Positions 49,437-57,539 of a stretch of 64,000 nt of DNA are shown here, one piece after another. Source of the DNA: Pegethrix bostrychoides GSE-TBD4-15B (lineage in GTDB: Bacteria > Cyanobacteriota > Cyanobacteriia > Elainellales > Elainellaceae). Under the pieces are notes generated by a model. The model was not told the DNA's origin. It did not search any database and was given only the letters and a program-made list of their open reading frames with translations. The position numbers were made by a program, and so were the translations under genes. The DNA lies in NCBI GenBank assembly GCA_019359155.1, contig JAHHHV010000084.1, positions 1 through 64,000 on the forward strand. The letters are read 5' to 3'. Within the stretch, counting starts at the first letter, position 1, and the number at the start of each line of letters is the position of its first letter.

Positions 49437-52133
49437 ATGTCTAAATTTTTTCGGGGTCAATTTCGGGGTCAATTTCGAGGTCAGTCACTGGGGTCACATC
49501 TGCGAGCACATCTGGGGAGAGCCTCACGGTTCAGGCGTTGGGGGCTGTATTCGCTGTTGGGAGCTGCAATTAGCCTGCTCTGCTTGGCCACCCAAGCCCA
49601 GGCCAGTCAAACGCTGCTGCTGGAATATGACGATCTGAAAATGCAGATCCCGCTGGCGACCTTCGAGACTTTCGTGAGCGATACAGCCGCTGACCCAGCG
49701 CCCGATCCACCCGACAGCGCACCTAACCTACAGGGCAGAACAGCCGCGCTCCGGGAGTTTTTGCAGGAGACTCAGCTAGATCCGGCGGTGCTGAAACAAT
49801 GGCTGACGGCGCAGATTCAGCTGCCGCTGGTGCAAAATATTGCGCCCGACTTTGTGCTGCTACAGCTCAACAAGCTCGTGGGCGATCCGCTGGGGCGAGA
49901 AACCAGCCTGTCAGCGCTCAGAACTGCCTTCACTCAGGCGACTAGCGACGGTTCCTTTTCGCTGCTGGAACTTATAGAAAACTACCCCGGCTCAGAGCGA
50001 CGGCTGAATTTGAGCCGCCTACAGCAAGTCTATACAGACGTGACGCTGCTGGTAACGCGGATTCAGCCTGTGTTGCAAGTGGCCGAAGCGCTGCTGCCAG
50101 AATTACTCTGTGACTGCAACGTCGCAGTGACTGCCCCCGACTCTGCTCAGGCCGTCGCCTATGCCCAAACTCGCACCGCCGTCAAATCGCTGCTGCCTAA
50201 TCTGGCGGCAACAGACCTTGATCCTAAACCAGCTCTTGACCCGGCGCTCGACCCAGCGCTCGACCCGGTGCTGATTGCCCAACTCCCCAGCGACTCCCCC
50301 GCGCTGGCAGGTCAAAGTCTGGTGATCGAGTTTGGCCCCTTTGGTCGCTCCATCGCGCTTCAAGACCTGACTCGCTTTGCCGAAACCGGAGAGCTATCGA
50401 GAGGCTGGCGATTTTTCTTCAACGTTGGTGGCGTAGATCCAGCCGATGTCCGGGCGGCGCTGAACCAAGAGATTGCCGTCAGCCTGCAATTTTTAGACAG
50501 CACGCTGAACAATCTGCTGGGCGAATTTCTGCTCTACCAGGTAGGGCAAGTCGTACATACCCCCTCCAATACTGCCAATATTCAAGCCCTGCGCGCCGCC
50601 AGCGTCCTGTCGGTTGTCAAAGATGGCCGTCTGTCGCTGCTGGAGATCATTCAGCGCTATCCAACTCGCCAGATGCATATCAACGGCCTGCGGCTGGCTC
50701 GGATTGGGAGCAACGCCAGCCGATTGCGGGCCCGACTGGAGGGCGCAAGCCTTAGAGAAGGCGTGGCCGGAGCGGTGCAAACTACCGTGCTCGCCGTTGA
50801 AGACTGGCTGGTGCAGCTGCAAGCCTCAGCCGCCGTCAGTCGCTGCAACTGCGAAGCCGCCGCCCCGCCGATCACGGCTCCCACCATTTCGTCCGCCGAG
50901 ATCGCGCAGTTTCTCCCCGCTAACTGGCAGCCCGTCGCCGCCCACCGCGAAGACTACGGCATTATCAAAGTCGTCTGGCTCCAGGGCACGCCTTACGATA
51001 TGGGCTATCAGCATGGGCAATATCTGCACGATGAGATTGCCTCATTGGGCAGCAAGGTCATCGGGGCGCTGCGGTTTGCAGGTCGCGGACTGGCGCTGGG
51101 GCAGCTGGCCGCCAATCGCTCGTATCCAGCCGTGGTCGAAGAATGTCGCGGGCTGGCGGATGCAACCCAGGATATTGGCATGACGCTGGATGCCTGTCTG
51201 GTGCTGGCCTACGGTGATGTCTATCAAGAAGTCTTTGCCAATACGCTGCCGGAAGTGCTGTTTTGGGATGGATGCAGTCAGTGGGTGGCCACGGGCGATG
51301 CCACGCGAGACGGACGGCTCTATCACGGCAGCACGCTGGATAACGATACCAAGCCCATCGACTACATTGTGAATAATCCGGTGGTGTTTGTCCGCCAGCC
51401 CAACGACGGTCTGCCCCATGTCTTTATTACCTATCCGGCAGTCGTCTGGCCGAACTGGGGCGTGAACGTTGCGGGGATAACGCTGGGGCTAGATACGCTG
51501 CACCCCAGCGGCCCGGAGGAGCTGTCGTTTCAGGGTGGCAGCATTGTCCAGACGATGGGGCAGATCCTAAAAACCGCCACCAGCTTCACTCAAGCCCGTC
51601 AGATTATGGAGACGCAGCCGCGCGTTCAGGCAGATCTGGTGATGATCACAGACGGCAAATCAAAAGAGGCGGGCGCATTTGAACTCACAGGTCGCCATGA
51701 GGCGGTGCGGGAGCTGCCAGAAACGGGCGTGCTGTTCATGACCAATCACGCGGTTTCCGAGGAAATGTACAGCAGGCAGCGGCAGCCCGTTGATCAGTCC
51801 ACCCTGCTGCGGTTTCAGCGGTTTTCGCAGCTGATGGAGCCGCAGGGCGGCCAGACTTTCTACGGCAGGATTGATCCGGCAGTCATGGCGCAAATTGGCC
51901 GCGACCGGGTGAACCCGCAGACGCTAGAGGCTAGCCCTTTCGATCTCTTTGATGACGATGCCAGTCCCGGCGGCAATGGCTCGCTGCGCCAAGGCATTTA
52001 CGACCCCGACAAGCTGCTGATCTGGGTGGCGGCAGGCAGTCCGCCCGTGCCCGAAAATCCGTTTGTCTGTTTCTCGCTAGGAGAGATGCTGAACTTCCCG
52101 AACGCTACGCCCTGCGAGTCGCCAGCGCTTTAG
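49437..52133 (+). CDS. Two DUF1400-like domains fused to a C45-type Ntn hydrolase, exported
   Basis: 898 aa. Signal helix about 37-56 (YSLLGAAISLLCLATQAQAS). Two DUF1400-like regions: about 57-221 (LLLEYDDLKMQIPLATFETF) and about 293-464 (LVIEFGPFGRSIALQDLTRF, then LSRGWRFFFNVGG). DUF1400 normally precedes an alpha/beta hydrolase in cyanobacteria. Here the catalytic part (about 500-890) instead resembles the C45 acyltransferase/choloylglycine-like Ntn fold: GTPYDMGYQHGQYLHDEI, then WDGCSQWVATGDATRDGRLY with nucleophile candidate C613, and MTNHAVS. It could be an amidase or acylase working in the periplasm and self-cleaving before C613. Two internal 12-nt repeat tracts. Confidence 0.78.
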   Translation: MSKFFRGQFRGQFRGQSLGSHLRAHLGRASRFRRWGLYSLLGAAISLLCLATQAQASQTLLLEYDDLKMQIPLATFETFVSDTAADPAPDPPDSAPNLQGRTAALREFLQETQLDPAVLKQWLTAQIQLPLVQNIAPDFVLLQLNKLVGDPLGRETSLSALRTAFTQATSDGSFSLLELIENYPGSERRLNLSRLQQVYTDVTLLVTRIQPVLQVAEALLPELLCDCNVAVTAPDSAQAVAYAQTRTAVKSLLPNLAATDLDPKPALDPALDPALDPVLIAQLPSDSPALAGQSLVIEFGPFGRSIALQDLTRFAETGELSRGWRFFFNVGGVDPADVRAALNQEIAVSLQFLDSTLNNLLGEFLLYQVGQVVHTPSNTANIQALRAASVLSVVKDGRLSLLEIIQRYPTRQMHINGLRLARIGSNASRLRARLEGASLREGVAGAVQTTVLAVEDWLVQLQASAAVSRCNCEAAAPPITAPTISSAEIAQFLPANWQPVAAHREDYGIIKVVWLQGTPYDMGYQHGQYLHDEIASLGSKVIGALRFAGRGLALGQLAANRSYPAVVEECRGLADATQDIGMTLDACLVLAYGDVYQEVFANTLPEVLFWDGCSQWVATGDATRDGRLYHGSTLDNDTKPIDYIVNNPVVFVRQPNDGLPHVFITYPAVVWPNWGVNVAGITLGLDTLHPSGPEELSFQGGSIVQTMGQILKTATSFTQARQIMETQPRVQADLVMITDGKSKEAGAFELTGRHEAVRELPETGVLFMTNHAVSEEMYSRQRQPVDQSTLLRFQRFSQLMEPQGGQTFYGRIDPAVMAQIGRDRVNPQTLEASPFDLFDDDASPGGNGSLRQGIYDPDKLLIWVAAGSPPVPENPFVCFSLGEMLNFPNATPCESPAL
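49450..49485 (+). repeat. 12-nt tandem repeat, 3 copies, at the N-terminus
   Basis: TTTCGGGGTCAA twice, then TTTCGAGGTCAG; encodes repeated FRGQ just before the basic n-region of the signal helix of the DUF1400/C45 protein. Confidence 0.95.
50229..50276 (+). repeat. 12-nt tandem repeat, about 4 copies
   Basis: CCAGCTCTTGAC, CCGGCGCTCGAC, CCAGCGCTCGAC, CCGGTGCTGATT; encodes PALD x3 then PVLI, in the linker between the two DUF1400-like domains. Confidence 0.93.
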
Positions 52134-52202
52134 CAATTTGCATTCAGCTCTCACTGTCACCATCACTCTCGCCTTCGCTCTCGCCATCAAGCCCCTTTCG
52201 AA

Positions 52203-52232
52203 CTCAAGCCATCTCAAGCCATCTCAAGCCAT
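52203..52232 (+). repeat. 10-nt tandem repeat, 3 copies, touching the ATPase start codon
   Basis: CTCAAGCCAT three times exactly; the last two bases of the third copy are the A and T of ATG 52231. It occupies the whole ribosome-binding region. Confidence 0.95.
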
Positions 52233-54762
52233 GGACTCCACGTTAGAGCAACTCCCAGGACTCAGCGATCGCGAGGCGGCCAGCCGTCGAGCCGCAGGGC
52301 AGGGTAACAACCTCTCGATTCAGACCAGCCGCACCTACTGGGATATTTTGCGGGATAACCTATTTACCTTTATTAATGGGGTCTATTTTTTCCTGAGTCT
52401 GGTGCTGATTGGTCTAGGGCGAGCCAGCGATGTGATCGTGCTGGCCTTTGTGATTTTGCTGAACGTAGTAATCAACGTAATTCAGGAGATCCGCGCCAAG
52501 CGAAAGCTCGACCGCATTGCCCTGGTGACGCGCCCCAAAGCGTGCCTGATCCGCTCAGGGCAGGAGCGCAACCTTGACCCCTCTGAAATCGTCGTCGGCG
52601 ATCTGCTGGTGGTGCGTCCCGGTGATCAGATTGTGGTAGACGGTGCGGTTGCCAGAGGCGAAATTAAGGTGGACGAATCACTGCTGACTGGCGAGTCCGA
52701 TCTGATTGCCAAGCAGCCGGGTAGCCCGCTTTATTCCGGCAGCTTCTGCGTCAGCGGCAGCGCCTGCTACACCGCCGAAAAAGTCGGAGCCGAGAGTCTG
52801 GCCAACAAAATGACGGCTGAGGCCCGCAAGTTTCGCAAGCTGCTCACCCCTCTCCAGCAGCGGATCAATCGTCTGATTCGGCTGCTGCTGGGCATTGCCA
52901 TTCTGCTCGGCCTGATCACGGGGCTGCGGGTGCTGCTCGGCGTGACCTCTCTGACCGCAGGCATTCAAAATATTGCCGTGATTGTCGGGCTAGTTCCCAG
53001 CGGCCTTTATTTGATGATCACGCTGGCCTATGCGTTTGGAGCGGTGCGGATTGCCCAGCAGAGTGCGCTGGTGCAGCAGGCTAACGCTGTCGAGTCGCTC
53101 AGCAACGTCGATATCATCTGCCTGGACAAGACCGGAACGCTCACCGCCAACCGGATCAGCTTGCAGCAGCTTGAGCCGCTCGATCGCGATCGCGCCAGCC
53201 TGGAACGGCTGCTGGGAGACTATGCGGCCAGCGCCTCGGCCAGCAACCCCACCAATGCTGCCATTCTCGCCGCCTTCCCCAGCCCCAAACAGCCGCTCAA
53301 GCGCGAAATTCCGTTCAGCTCAGCCTACAAATGGAGCGCGATCAGCTTTGCTCAGTCTCCGGGCGTTTACGTTTTGGGTGCGCCCGAGATTTTGCTGCGA
53401 GCCATGTCGCTGGGCAACTCCCTGTCTGCTCAAATCCAGGCGCAGATCCAAGCGCAAATTCAGGCCGGAGCTGACCAGGGGCTGCGCGTGCTGCTGTTTG
53501 CCTATAGCCCTGCCGAGCTAGAAGCGCCTCCTGAATCAGCGGCTCCAGCCGCAGCTAATCCACTGCTGCCCACTGATCTCCAGCCGCTGGGCGTGCTGTT
53601 TTTTGGCGATGAGCTGCGCCGGGATGCCTATCAAACGCTGGCGGCGTTTCGGGAGGCGGGGATTCAGGTGAAGGTGATCTCAGGCGATAATCCGGCTACG
53701 GTGGCCGCGCTAGCCAAGCAGGCCGGACTGAGCCAGGAGCTGATCGCGGTATCGGGACAGGCGCTAGAGCAGATGGATGAGGCGCTGTTTACCCAGACTG
53801 CCCTGAAGAGCACGGTATTTGGCCGGATCACGCCTGAGCAGAAAGCGCGGCTGGTCAAAAGCCTCCAGTCGCAGCAGCACTACGTGGCGATGATGGGGGA
53901 TGGGGTGAATGACGTGCTCTCGCTGAAGCAGGCTAACGTCGGGATTGCGATGGAGAGCGGCAGTCAGGCAACCAGGGGCGTAGCCGATATTGTCTTGCTG
54001 CAAGATGCCTTTGGGGCGCTGCCTAAGATTTTTCTGGAGGGTCAGCGGATTCGCAACGGCGCAACCGACATCAGCAAGCTGTTTGTAGTGCGGATTTTCT
54101 CGTTTATTTTGGTGATTGTGGCGGTGGGGATGATTTCGCTGTCGTTCCCGTTTGGGATCAAAACCAGCACCATTGTCACCTTTCTCACCGTCGGCCTGCC
54201 GCCTTTCTTTGTGACGCTCTGGGCGAAGCCTGGAAAGGCAGCTTCGGCTCAGGGCAATCCGTTTCTGCATTTTGTCATTCCCGCAACGCTGACGCTGGGA
54301 CTGGCGAGCGTTCTGGTCTATCTCTATTTTTTGGCTGAGAATATTGGGCCTGTGCTGGCTTGGCTCAGCGGTCAGCTGCCGCTGAGTGAACTCGACGCGC
54401 AGATTAGCTTTGAAGATCTGGTGCGGGCGCAGTGGGTGGCCGAAACAGCGCTGATCACCATGCAGGTTTTGGGTGGGCTATGGCTGATTCTGTTTTTGAA
54501 GCCACCAAGTCCGGCCTGGGTAGGAGGCGAGCCGCTCACCCAAGACTGGCGCTATGCTGGCCTGACGGGTCTGGTGGTGCTGCTGTATCTGGGGATTTTA
54601 CTGCTGCCGCCGCTGCGCCGCTTTTTTGAACTCTACCCGCTGGATTTGGTGCACTATTTAGAGATTGGACTGGTCAGCCTAATTTGGGCATTGTCGCTGC
54701 GCTGGATTTGGAGAAAGAGCTGGCTGGATCGCTTTTCTGGTAGCCGGATTAGTCCGTTTTGA
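52231..54762 (+). CDS. P-type ATPase (CtpE-like)
   Basis: 843 aa from ATG 52231. A longer frame from 52138 overlaps unrelated Ser-rich sequence and is rejected. The actuator motif TGES is at 153-156, the phosphorylation motif DKTGT begins at D299 and the hinge GDGVND lies near 558. There are about ten membrane helices and no N-terminal heavy-metal domain. TM4 reads VGLVPSGLYLMITLAYAFG, where the proline-centred ion site (VPSGL) matches the CtpE group, linked to calcium uptake in mycobacteria. Ion specificity here is inferred only. No normal SD is visible: the region before the ATG is a 10-nt tandem repeat. Confidence 0.9.
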   Translation: MDSTLEQLPGLSDREAASRRAAGQGNNLSIQTSRTYWDILRDNLFTFINGVYFFLSLVLIGLGRASDVIVLAFVILLNVVINVIQEIRAKRKLDRIALVTRPKACLIRSGQERNLDPSEIVVGDLLVVRPGDQIVVDGAVARGEIKVDESLLTGESDLIAKQPGSPLYSGSFCVSGSACYTAEKVGAESLANKMTAEARKFRKLLTPLQQRINRLIRLLLGIAILLGLITGLRVLLGVTSLTAGIQNIAVIVGLVPSGLYLMITLAYAFGAVRIAQQSALVQQANAVESLSNVDIICLDKTGTLTANRISLQQLEPLDRDRASLERLLGDYAASASASNPTNAAILAAFPSPKQPLKREIPFSSAYKWSAISFAQSPGVYVLGAPEILLRAMSLGNSLSAQIQAQIQAQIQAGADQGLRVLLFAYSPAELEAPPESAAPAAANPLLPTDLQPLGVLFFGDELRRDAYQTLAAFREAGIQVKVISGDNPATVAALAKQAGLSQELIAVSGQALEQMDEALFTQTALKSTVFGRITPEQKARLVKSLQSQQHYVAMMGDGVNDVLSLKQANVGIAMESGSQATRGVADIVLLQDAFGALPKIFLEGQRIRNGATDISKLFVVRIFSFILVIVAVGMISLSFPFGIKTSTIVTFLTVGLPPFFVTLWAKPGKAASAQGNPFLHFVIPATLTLGLASVLVYLYFLAENIGPVLAWLSGQLPLSELDAQISFEDLVRAQWVAETALITMQVLGGLWLILFLKPPSPAWVGGEPLTQDWRYAGLTGLVVLLYLGILLLPPLRRFFELYPLDLVHYLEIGLVSLIWALSLRWIWRKSWLDRFSGSRISPF
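53431..53466 (+). repeat. 12-nt tandem repeat, 3 copies, in the ATPase N-domain
   Basis: CAAATCCAGGCG, CAGATCCAAGCG, CAAATTCAGGCC; encodes QIQA three times and lengthens a helix in the nucleotide-binding domain. Confidence 0.92.
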
Positions 54763-54824
54763 GGCTGGTGCCGCTCCCTGGCTCGGCTTTTATTAAAAAA
54801 TTTTATTAATATGCTTTAATTTTT

Positions 54825-55778
54825 ATGCTTCAGTATATTCGGTCTACTCTTCTGCCCTCAAAACCAGCTCAGCTTTTTGTCCAAGCTGGCCTGAAGTGGG
54901 ATCAGGACAATTGCCCTGGAATGGCTGCCTCGCTAGCCTATTTCTCGCTGTTCTCGCTGTTTCCAATTCTGCTAGTTATTCTCAGCGTGGTTGGGGCGTT
55001 CATTGGCCCAGAGACAGAGGCGTTTCAGGCGATTTTGACGGCAATTGAGCGGTTTTTGCCGCCCGAAGTGCATGACTTAATCAAAGCCACCATTACCTCG
55101 CTCAACGAAAATAGCGTTGGGGCAGGCGTGATTGGCTTTGGTCTGCTGCTCTGGGCAGCCAGCGCTGTCTTCACCATTCTCAGAAGCTCTGTCAATAAGA
55201 TTTGGCAGTCTCCCAGCCGCGTCTCAGAGGTGGGATCGCTGCCCAGAATGCTGCTGTTCTTTCTAGCCAATCGGCTGTTTGCGTTCATGCTGGTGCTGGG
55301 AATTGCTTTACTGCTGCTGGCTTCGCTGATTTCCAGCATTGTGATCAAAACTATTTTGAAGCTGGTTGGCACTTTTCAAGAGACGTTTGCCTATATCCAG
55401 GTTGATGAACTGCAATTGTCTAGAGGACTGCAAGCCAGCTCGTCTTTCCTGATTCTGGCGATTGCTGCCTGCATTCTGTTTAAAATCCTGCCTGCGGTCT
55501 ATGTCGGCTGGCGAGATGTCTGGCTGGGGGCGCTGCTGACGGCTTTCCTGCTCGTTGGCTTGCAGCAGCTCGTCAGCAACAGCGTTATCTCAATTGGCAG
55601 CCATTTTCTCTCCTATGGCGTGATTGGCAGCGTCATGATTCTGATGCTCTGGATCTTTTTGACCTGTCAGATTTTTCTGTTCGGCTGTGTGCTCTCCTAC
55701 GTCTATGCCCAGCTGTTTGGCAGTCGTCGGCATCAGAACCCCGCTGCCACAGCAGATTCCGATCGCCCTGTCGCCTAG
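54825..55778 (+). CDS. YihY/virulence-factor BrkB family membrane protein
   Basis: 317 aa with about six membrane helices. Signatures: DNCPGMAASLAYFSLFSLFP near 27-46, GFGLLLWAASAVFTILRSSV, KILPAVYVGWRDVWLGALLT and the last loop VIGSVMILMLWIFLTCQIFL. The YihY/BrkB family was once called RNase BN; its members are now seen as membrane proteins of uncertain transport function. The start has no SD and an AT-rich leader. 62 nt after the P-type ATPase. Confidence 0.9.
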   Translation: MLQYIRSTLLPSKPAQLFVQAGLKWDQDNCPGMAASLAYFSLFSLFPILLVILSVVGAFIGPETEAFQAILTAIERFLPPEVHDLIKATITSLNENSVGAGVIGFGLLLWAASAVFTILRSSVNKIWQSPSRVSEVGSLPRMLLFFLANRLFAFMLVLGIALLLLASLISSIVIKTILKLVGTFQETFAYIQVDELQLSRGLQASSSFLILAIAACILFKILPAVYVGWRDVWLGALLTAFLLVGLQQLVSNSVISIGSHFLSYGVIGSVMILMLWIFLTCQIFLFGCVLSYVYAQLFGSRRHQNPAATADSDRPVA

Positions 55779-55809
55779 ACGGCATCCGCTCCTGTGCTGT
55801 GCAAGCCAC

Positions 55810-55854
55810 TCCTATTAGTTTCATATTTTCTTGATCTACTCTAAGGGGTAAATC
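55810..55854 (+). promoter_or_regulatory. Conserved 44-nt upstream element, copy B
   Basis: Blocks TCCTATTAGTTTCATATTTT and TCTAAGGGGTAAA. Best match to copy A at 38945. It lies 132 nt before the response-regulator gene at 55987 and 31 nt after the BrkB-family stop. Confidence 0.6.
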
Positions 55855-55986
55855 ATTTGTTCCTGGAGGTCTATCCCGATTCGCAATCCGTTCGATTAGC
55901 GCGACCGTATTCGTCCAAGCTATCCTCCGTAGTTTTAGCTGCCTAATCTATGCTCTAGGCCGCTACTTCTCAACAGCAGGTTATCT

Positions 55987-56367
55987 ATGTCTAATAAGTC
56001 AATTCTGCTGATTGAGCCGGAAATCAGTCTGGCAGAGGTACTGCAAATCTGTCTGGGTGAGCTGACTGGCTGGAACGTTACGGTATCGGCCTCAATTCAA
56101 GCGAGTATCAACCTGTGTAAATCGCTCTGTCCAGATGTAATTTTGCTAGATGCATCCACCTCAGAATCAGATGCGCTGCTGTTTATTGAGCAGCTTAAGC
56201 AACATTCTGCTGTTCGCTCTATCCCGATTTTGCTAATTACGGCTAGAGCCGACTGGTTTACAGCACATCAGCTGAGTCAGATGGGGTTCGCTGGCGCAAT
56301 CAAGCCCTTTACGCCCTCTGCCCTGCCAGCTCAGATTTCTCACCTGCTGGGATGGAGTACGTCTTGA
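55987..56367 (+). CDS. Atypical single-domain response regulator
   Basis: 126 aa receiver. The phospho-acceptor D55 is kept (DVILLDAS), as is Lys in AIKPF, but the acidic metal pair is changed to E10-P11-E12 (LLIEPEIS) and the switch Thr region reads LITARADW. Metal binding and phosphorylation may therefore be weak or constitutive. It resembles the receiver at 34421 in its ends (ELTGWNV against EFAGWQT; LLGWS against LLAWS), so they are probably paralogues. It has the conserved upstream element (55810). Confidence 0.82.
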   Translation: MSNKSILLIEPEISLAEVLQICLGELTGWNVTVSASIQASINLCKSLCPDVILLDASTSESDALLFIEQLKQHSAVRSIPILLITARADWFTAHQLSQMGFAGAIKPFTPSALPAQISHLLGWSTS

Positions 56368-56446
56368 CGAGGCGACTTGATGGGGCAAATCTTGACAGGC
56401 TTGCCAGACAACTTTAGACTTACTGAGCAACTTCAGAAGGAATATC

Positions 56447-56917
56447 ATGATTAACTCTGCAAAATCTTCCACCTTGAACACTAGCGTGAATTCTAGGGTG
56501 AACTCCGCCTTTTCTACGAGAACTGCGTTGCGCTCTAGCAGCTTGGAGCAAGCCGCTCAGCCCCAGATTCAGTTTGGGACTCGCTCGCGCAGAGAAATTG
56601 GCACGTTTGACCGAGTCTTCACAACGTCCGGCAGCGTCAGACGTAGTTTTGACGATGTGTTCAGGTTTGATCTGACGCGGAGCAGACGGGTGAGAATCTA
56701 TTTGGGTAACGAGTTCTCCAACCCCAACTCCAACAGCAGACGCATGACCCTGAGCCTGATCGATGACCGCACGCTACGCCGGGTTACGAGCACGACCGTC
56801 CGCCCAACTGACATTGGCGCAATTACCCGGTCGTTGAATCCTGGAACCTATCGGATCAGCATTTCGACTCAGAGCAATAGCAGAGGTCGCTATTTTATGG
56901 ATATGGTCAGAGTATAG
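56447..56917 (+). CDS. PPC-like beta-sandwich protein, hypothetical
   Basis: 156 aa. The first 55 residues are Ser/Asn/Arg-rich and look disordered, with no typical signal peptide. The rest follows the pre-peptidase C-terminal (PPC) plan: DDVFRFDLTRSRRVRIYLGN, LSLIDDRTLRR and LNPGTYRISISTQSNSRGRY. PPC domains usually sit in secreted proteases; here it stands alone. Good SD (AGAAGGA). 8 nt separate it from the next exported protein gene, suggesting an operon. Confidence 0.72.
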   Translation: MINSAKSSTLNTSVNSRVNSAFSTRTALRSSSLEQAAQPQIQFGTRSRREIGTFDRVFTTSGSVRRSFDDVFRFDLTRSRRVRIYLGNEFSNPNSNSRRMTLSLIDDRTLRRVTSTTVRPTDIGAITRSLNPGTYRISISTQSNSRGRYFMDMVRV

Positions 56918-56925
56918 GTGTAACA

Positions 56926-56973
56926 GTGAAAGATATAATGAAAATCTCAGTGAAAGATTTAATGAAACGTTGC
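56926..56973 (+). repeat. 24-nt tandem duplication at a gene start
   Basis: GTGAAAGATATAATGAAA (unit 56926-56949) and GTGAAAGATTTAATGAAA (unit 56950-56973). Each unit carries an in-frame GTG and ATG, so start codons are duplicated. Confidence 0.9.
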
Positions 56974-57363
56974 GTGAAACATCCAGTAACCTGTTTGCAG
57001 CTGGCTAAACCCCTCAGCGCAGCTGCGTTTCTAAGTCTAAGCCTGTTTATGTCTCTGGCTCCGGCTCAAGCCGCTCAGCAATTTACCTGTAATGGCCGGA
57101 TGAAAAACGGCAGAACGTTCTCAGCAACCTTTCTAAATGGCCTCTTCACCCAGATTCGCTGGGAGCAGTCGGGACAGCCTCCCCAAGTTTCGCCGCTCAG
57201 CTTTTCCTCAACCAATTCGCTGGGGCAACCCATCTACCGAGGTGCGTTTCAAGGTGCTACCGCCGTGACGCTGGTGGATCTCTCTAAGGGAAACGTGAGC
57301 AGCAGCTCAGAGGTGTCGGTGGGCGTAGAAGAATGGGGCTGGGCAAGGGGATACTGCAACTAG
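56926..57363 (+). CDS. Small exported protein, unknown
   Basis: 145 aa from GTG 56926 (AGGTG 5 nt upstream). ATG 56938 and ATG 56962 are alternatives; the last gives the most normal signal-peptide length. The signal (PLSAAAFLSLSLFMSLAPAQ, cut near AQA) leads to a mature part of about 90 residues with FTCNGRMKNGRTFSATF and WGWARGYCN, a Cys pair near the two ends that probably forms a disulfide. The first 48 nt are a 24-nt tandem duplication that multiplies the possible start codons. No family recognised. Confidence 0.72.
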   Translation: MKDIMKISVKDLMKRCVKHPVTCLQLAKPLSAAAFLSLSLFMSLAPAQAAQQFTCNGRMKNGRTFSATFLNGLFTQIRWEQSGQPPQVSPLSFSSTNSLGQPIYRGAFQGATAVTLVDLSKGNVSSSSEVSVGVEEWGWARGYCN

Positions 57364-57383
57364 AGGACAAATACAAGCAAAAT

Positions 57384-57418
57384 AGATGCCGAACTGCCGC
57401 TCGCTCGGTTGGGCATCT
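57384..57418 (+). terminator. Probable terminator after the small exported protein
   Basis: AGATGCCGAAC (57384-57394) pairs with GTTGGGCATCT (57408-57418), 11 bp with one mismatch, followed by ATTCTGATTTT. About 20 nt after the stop codon. Confidence 0.6.
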
Positions 57419-57539
57419 ATTCTGATTTTCGGGTTGATTTTCGGCTTGTTTTTGAGGTTGCTTTGGCCCTATCCGGCAGCGCTCAGTTTGGACTATACCT
57501 GGTAAAGTTGAGCCAGAGCGCAAAAACTATGCAACTTTT

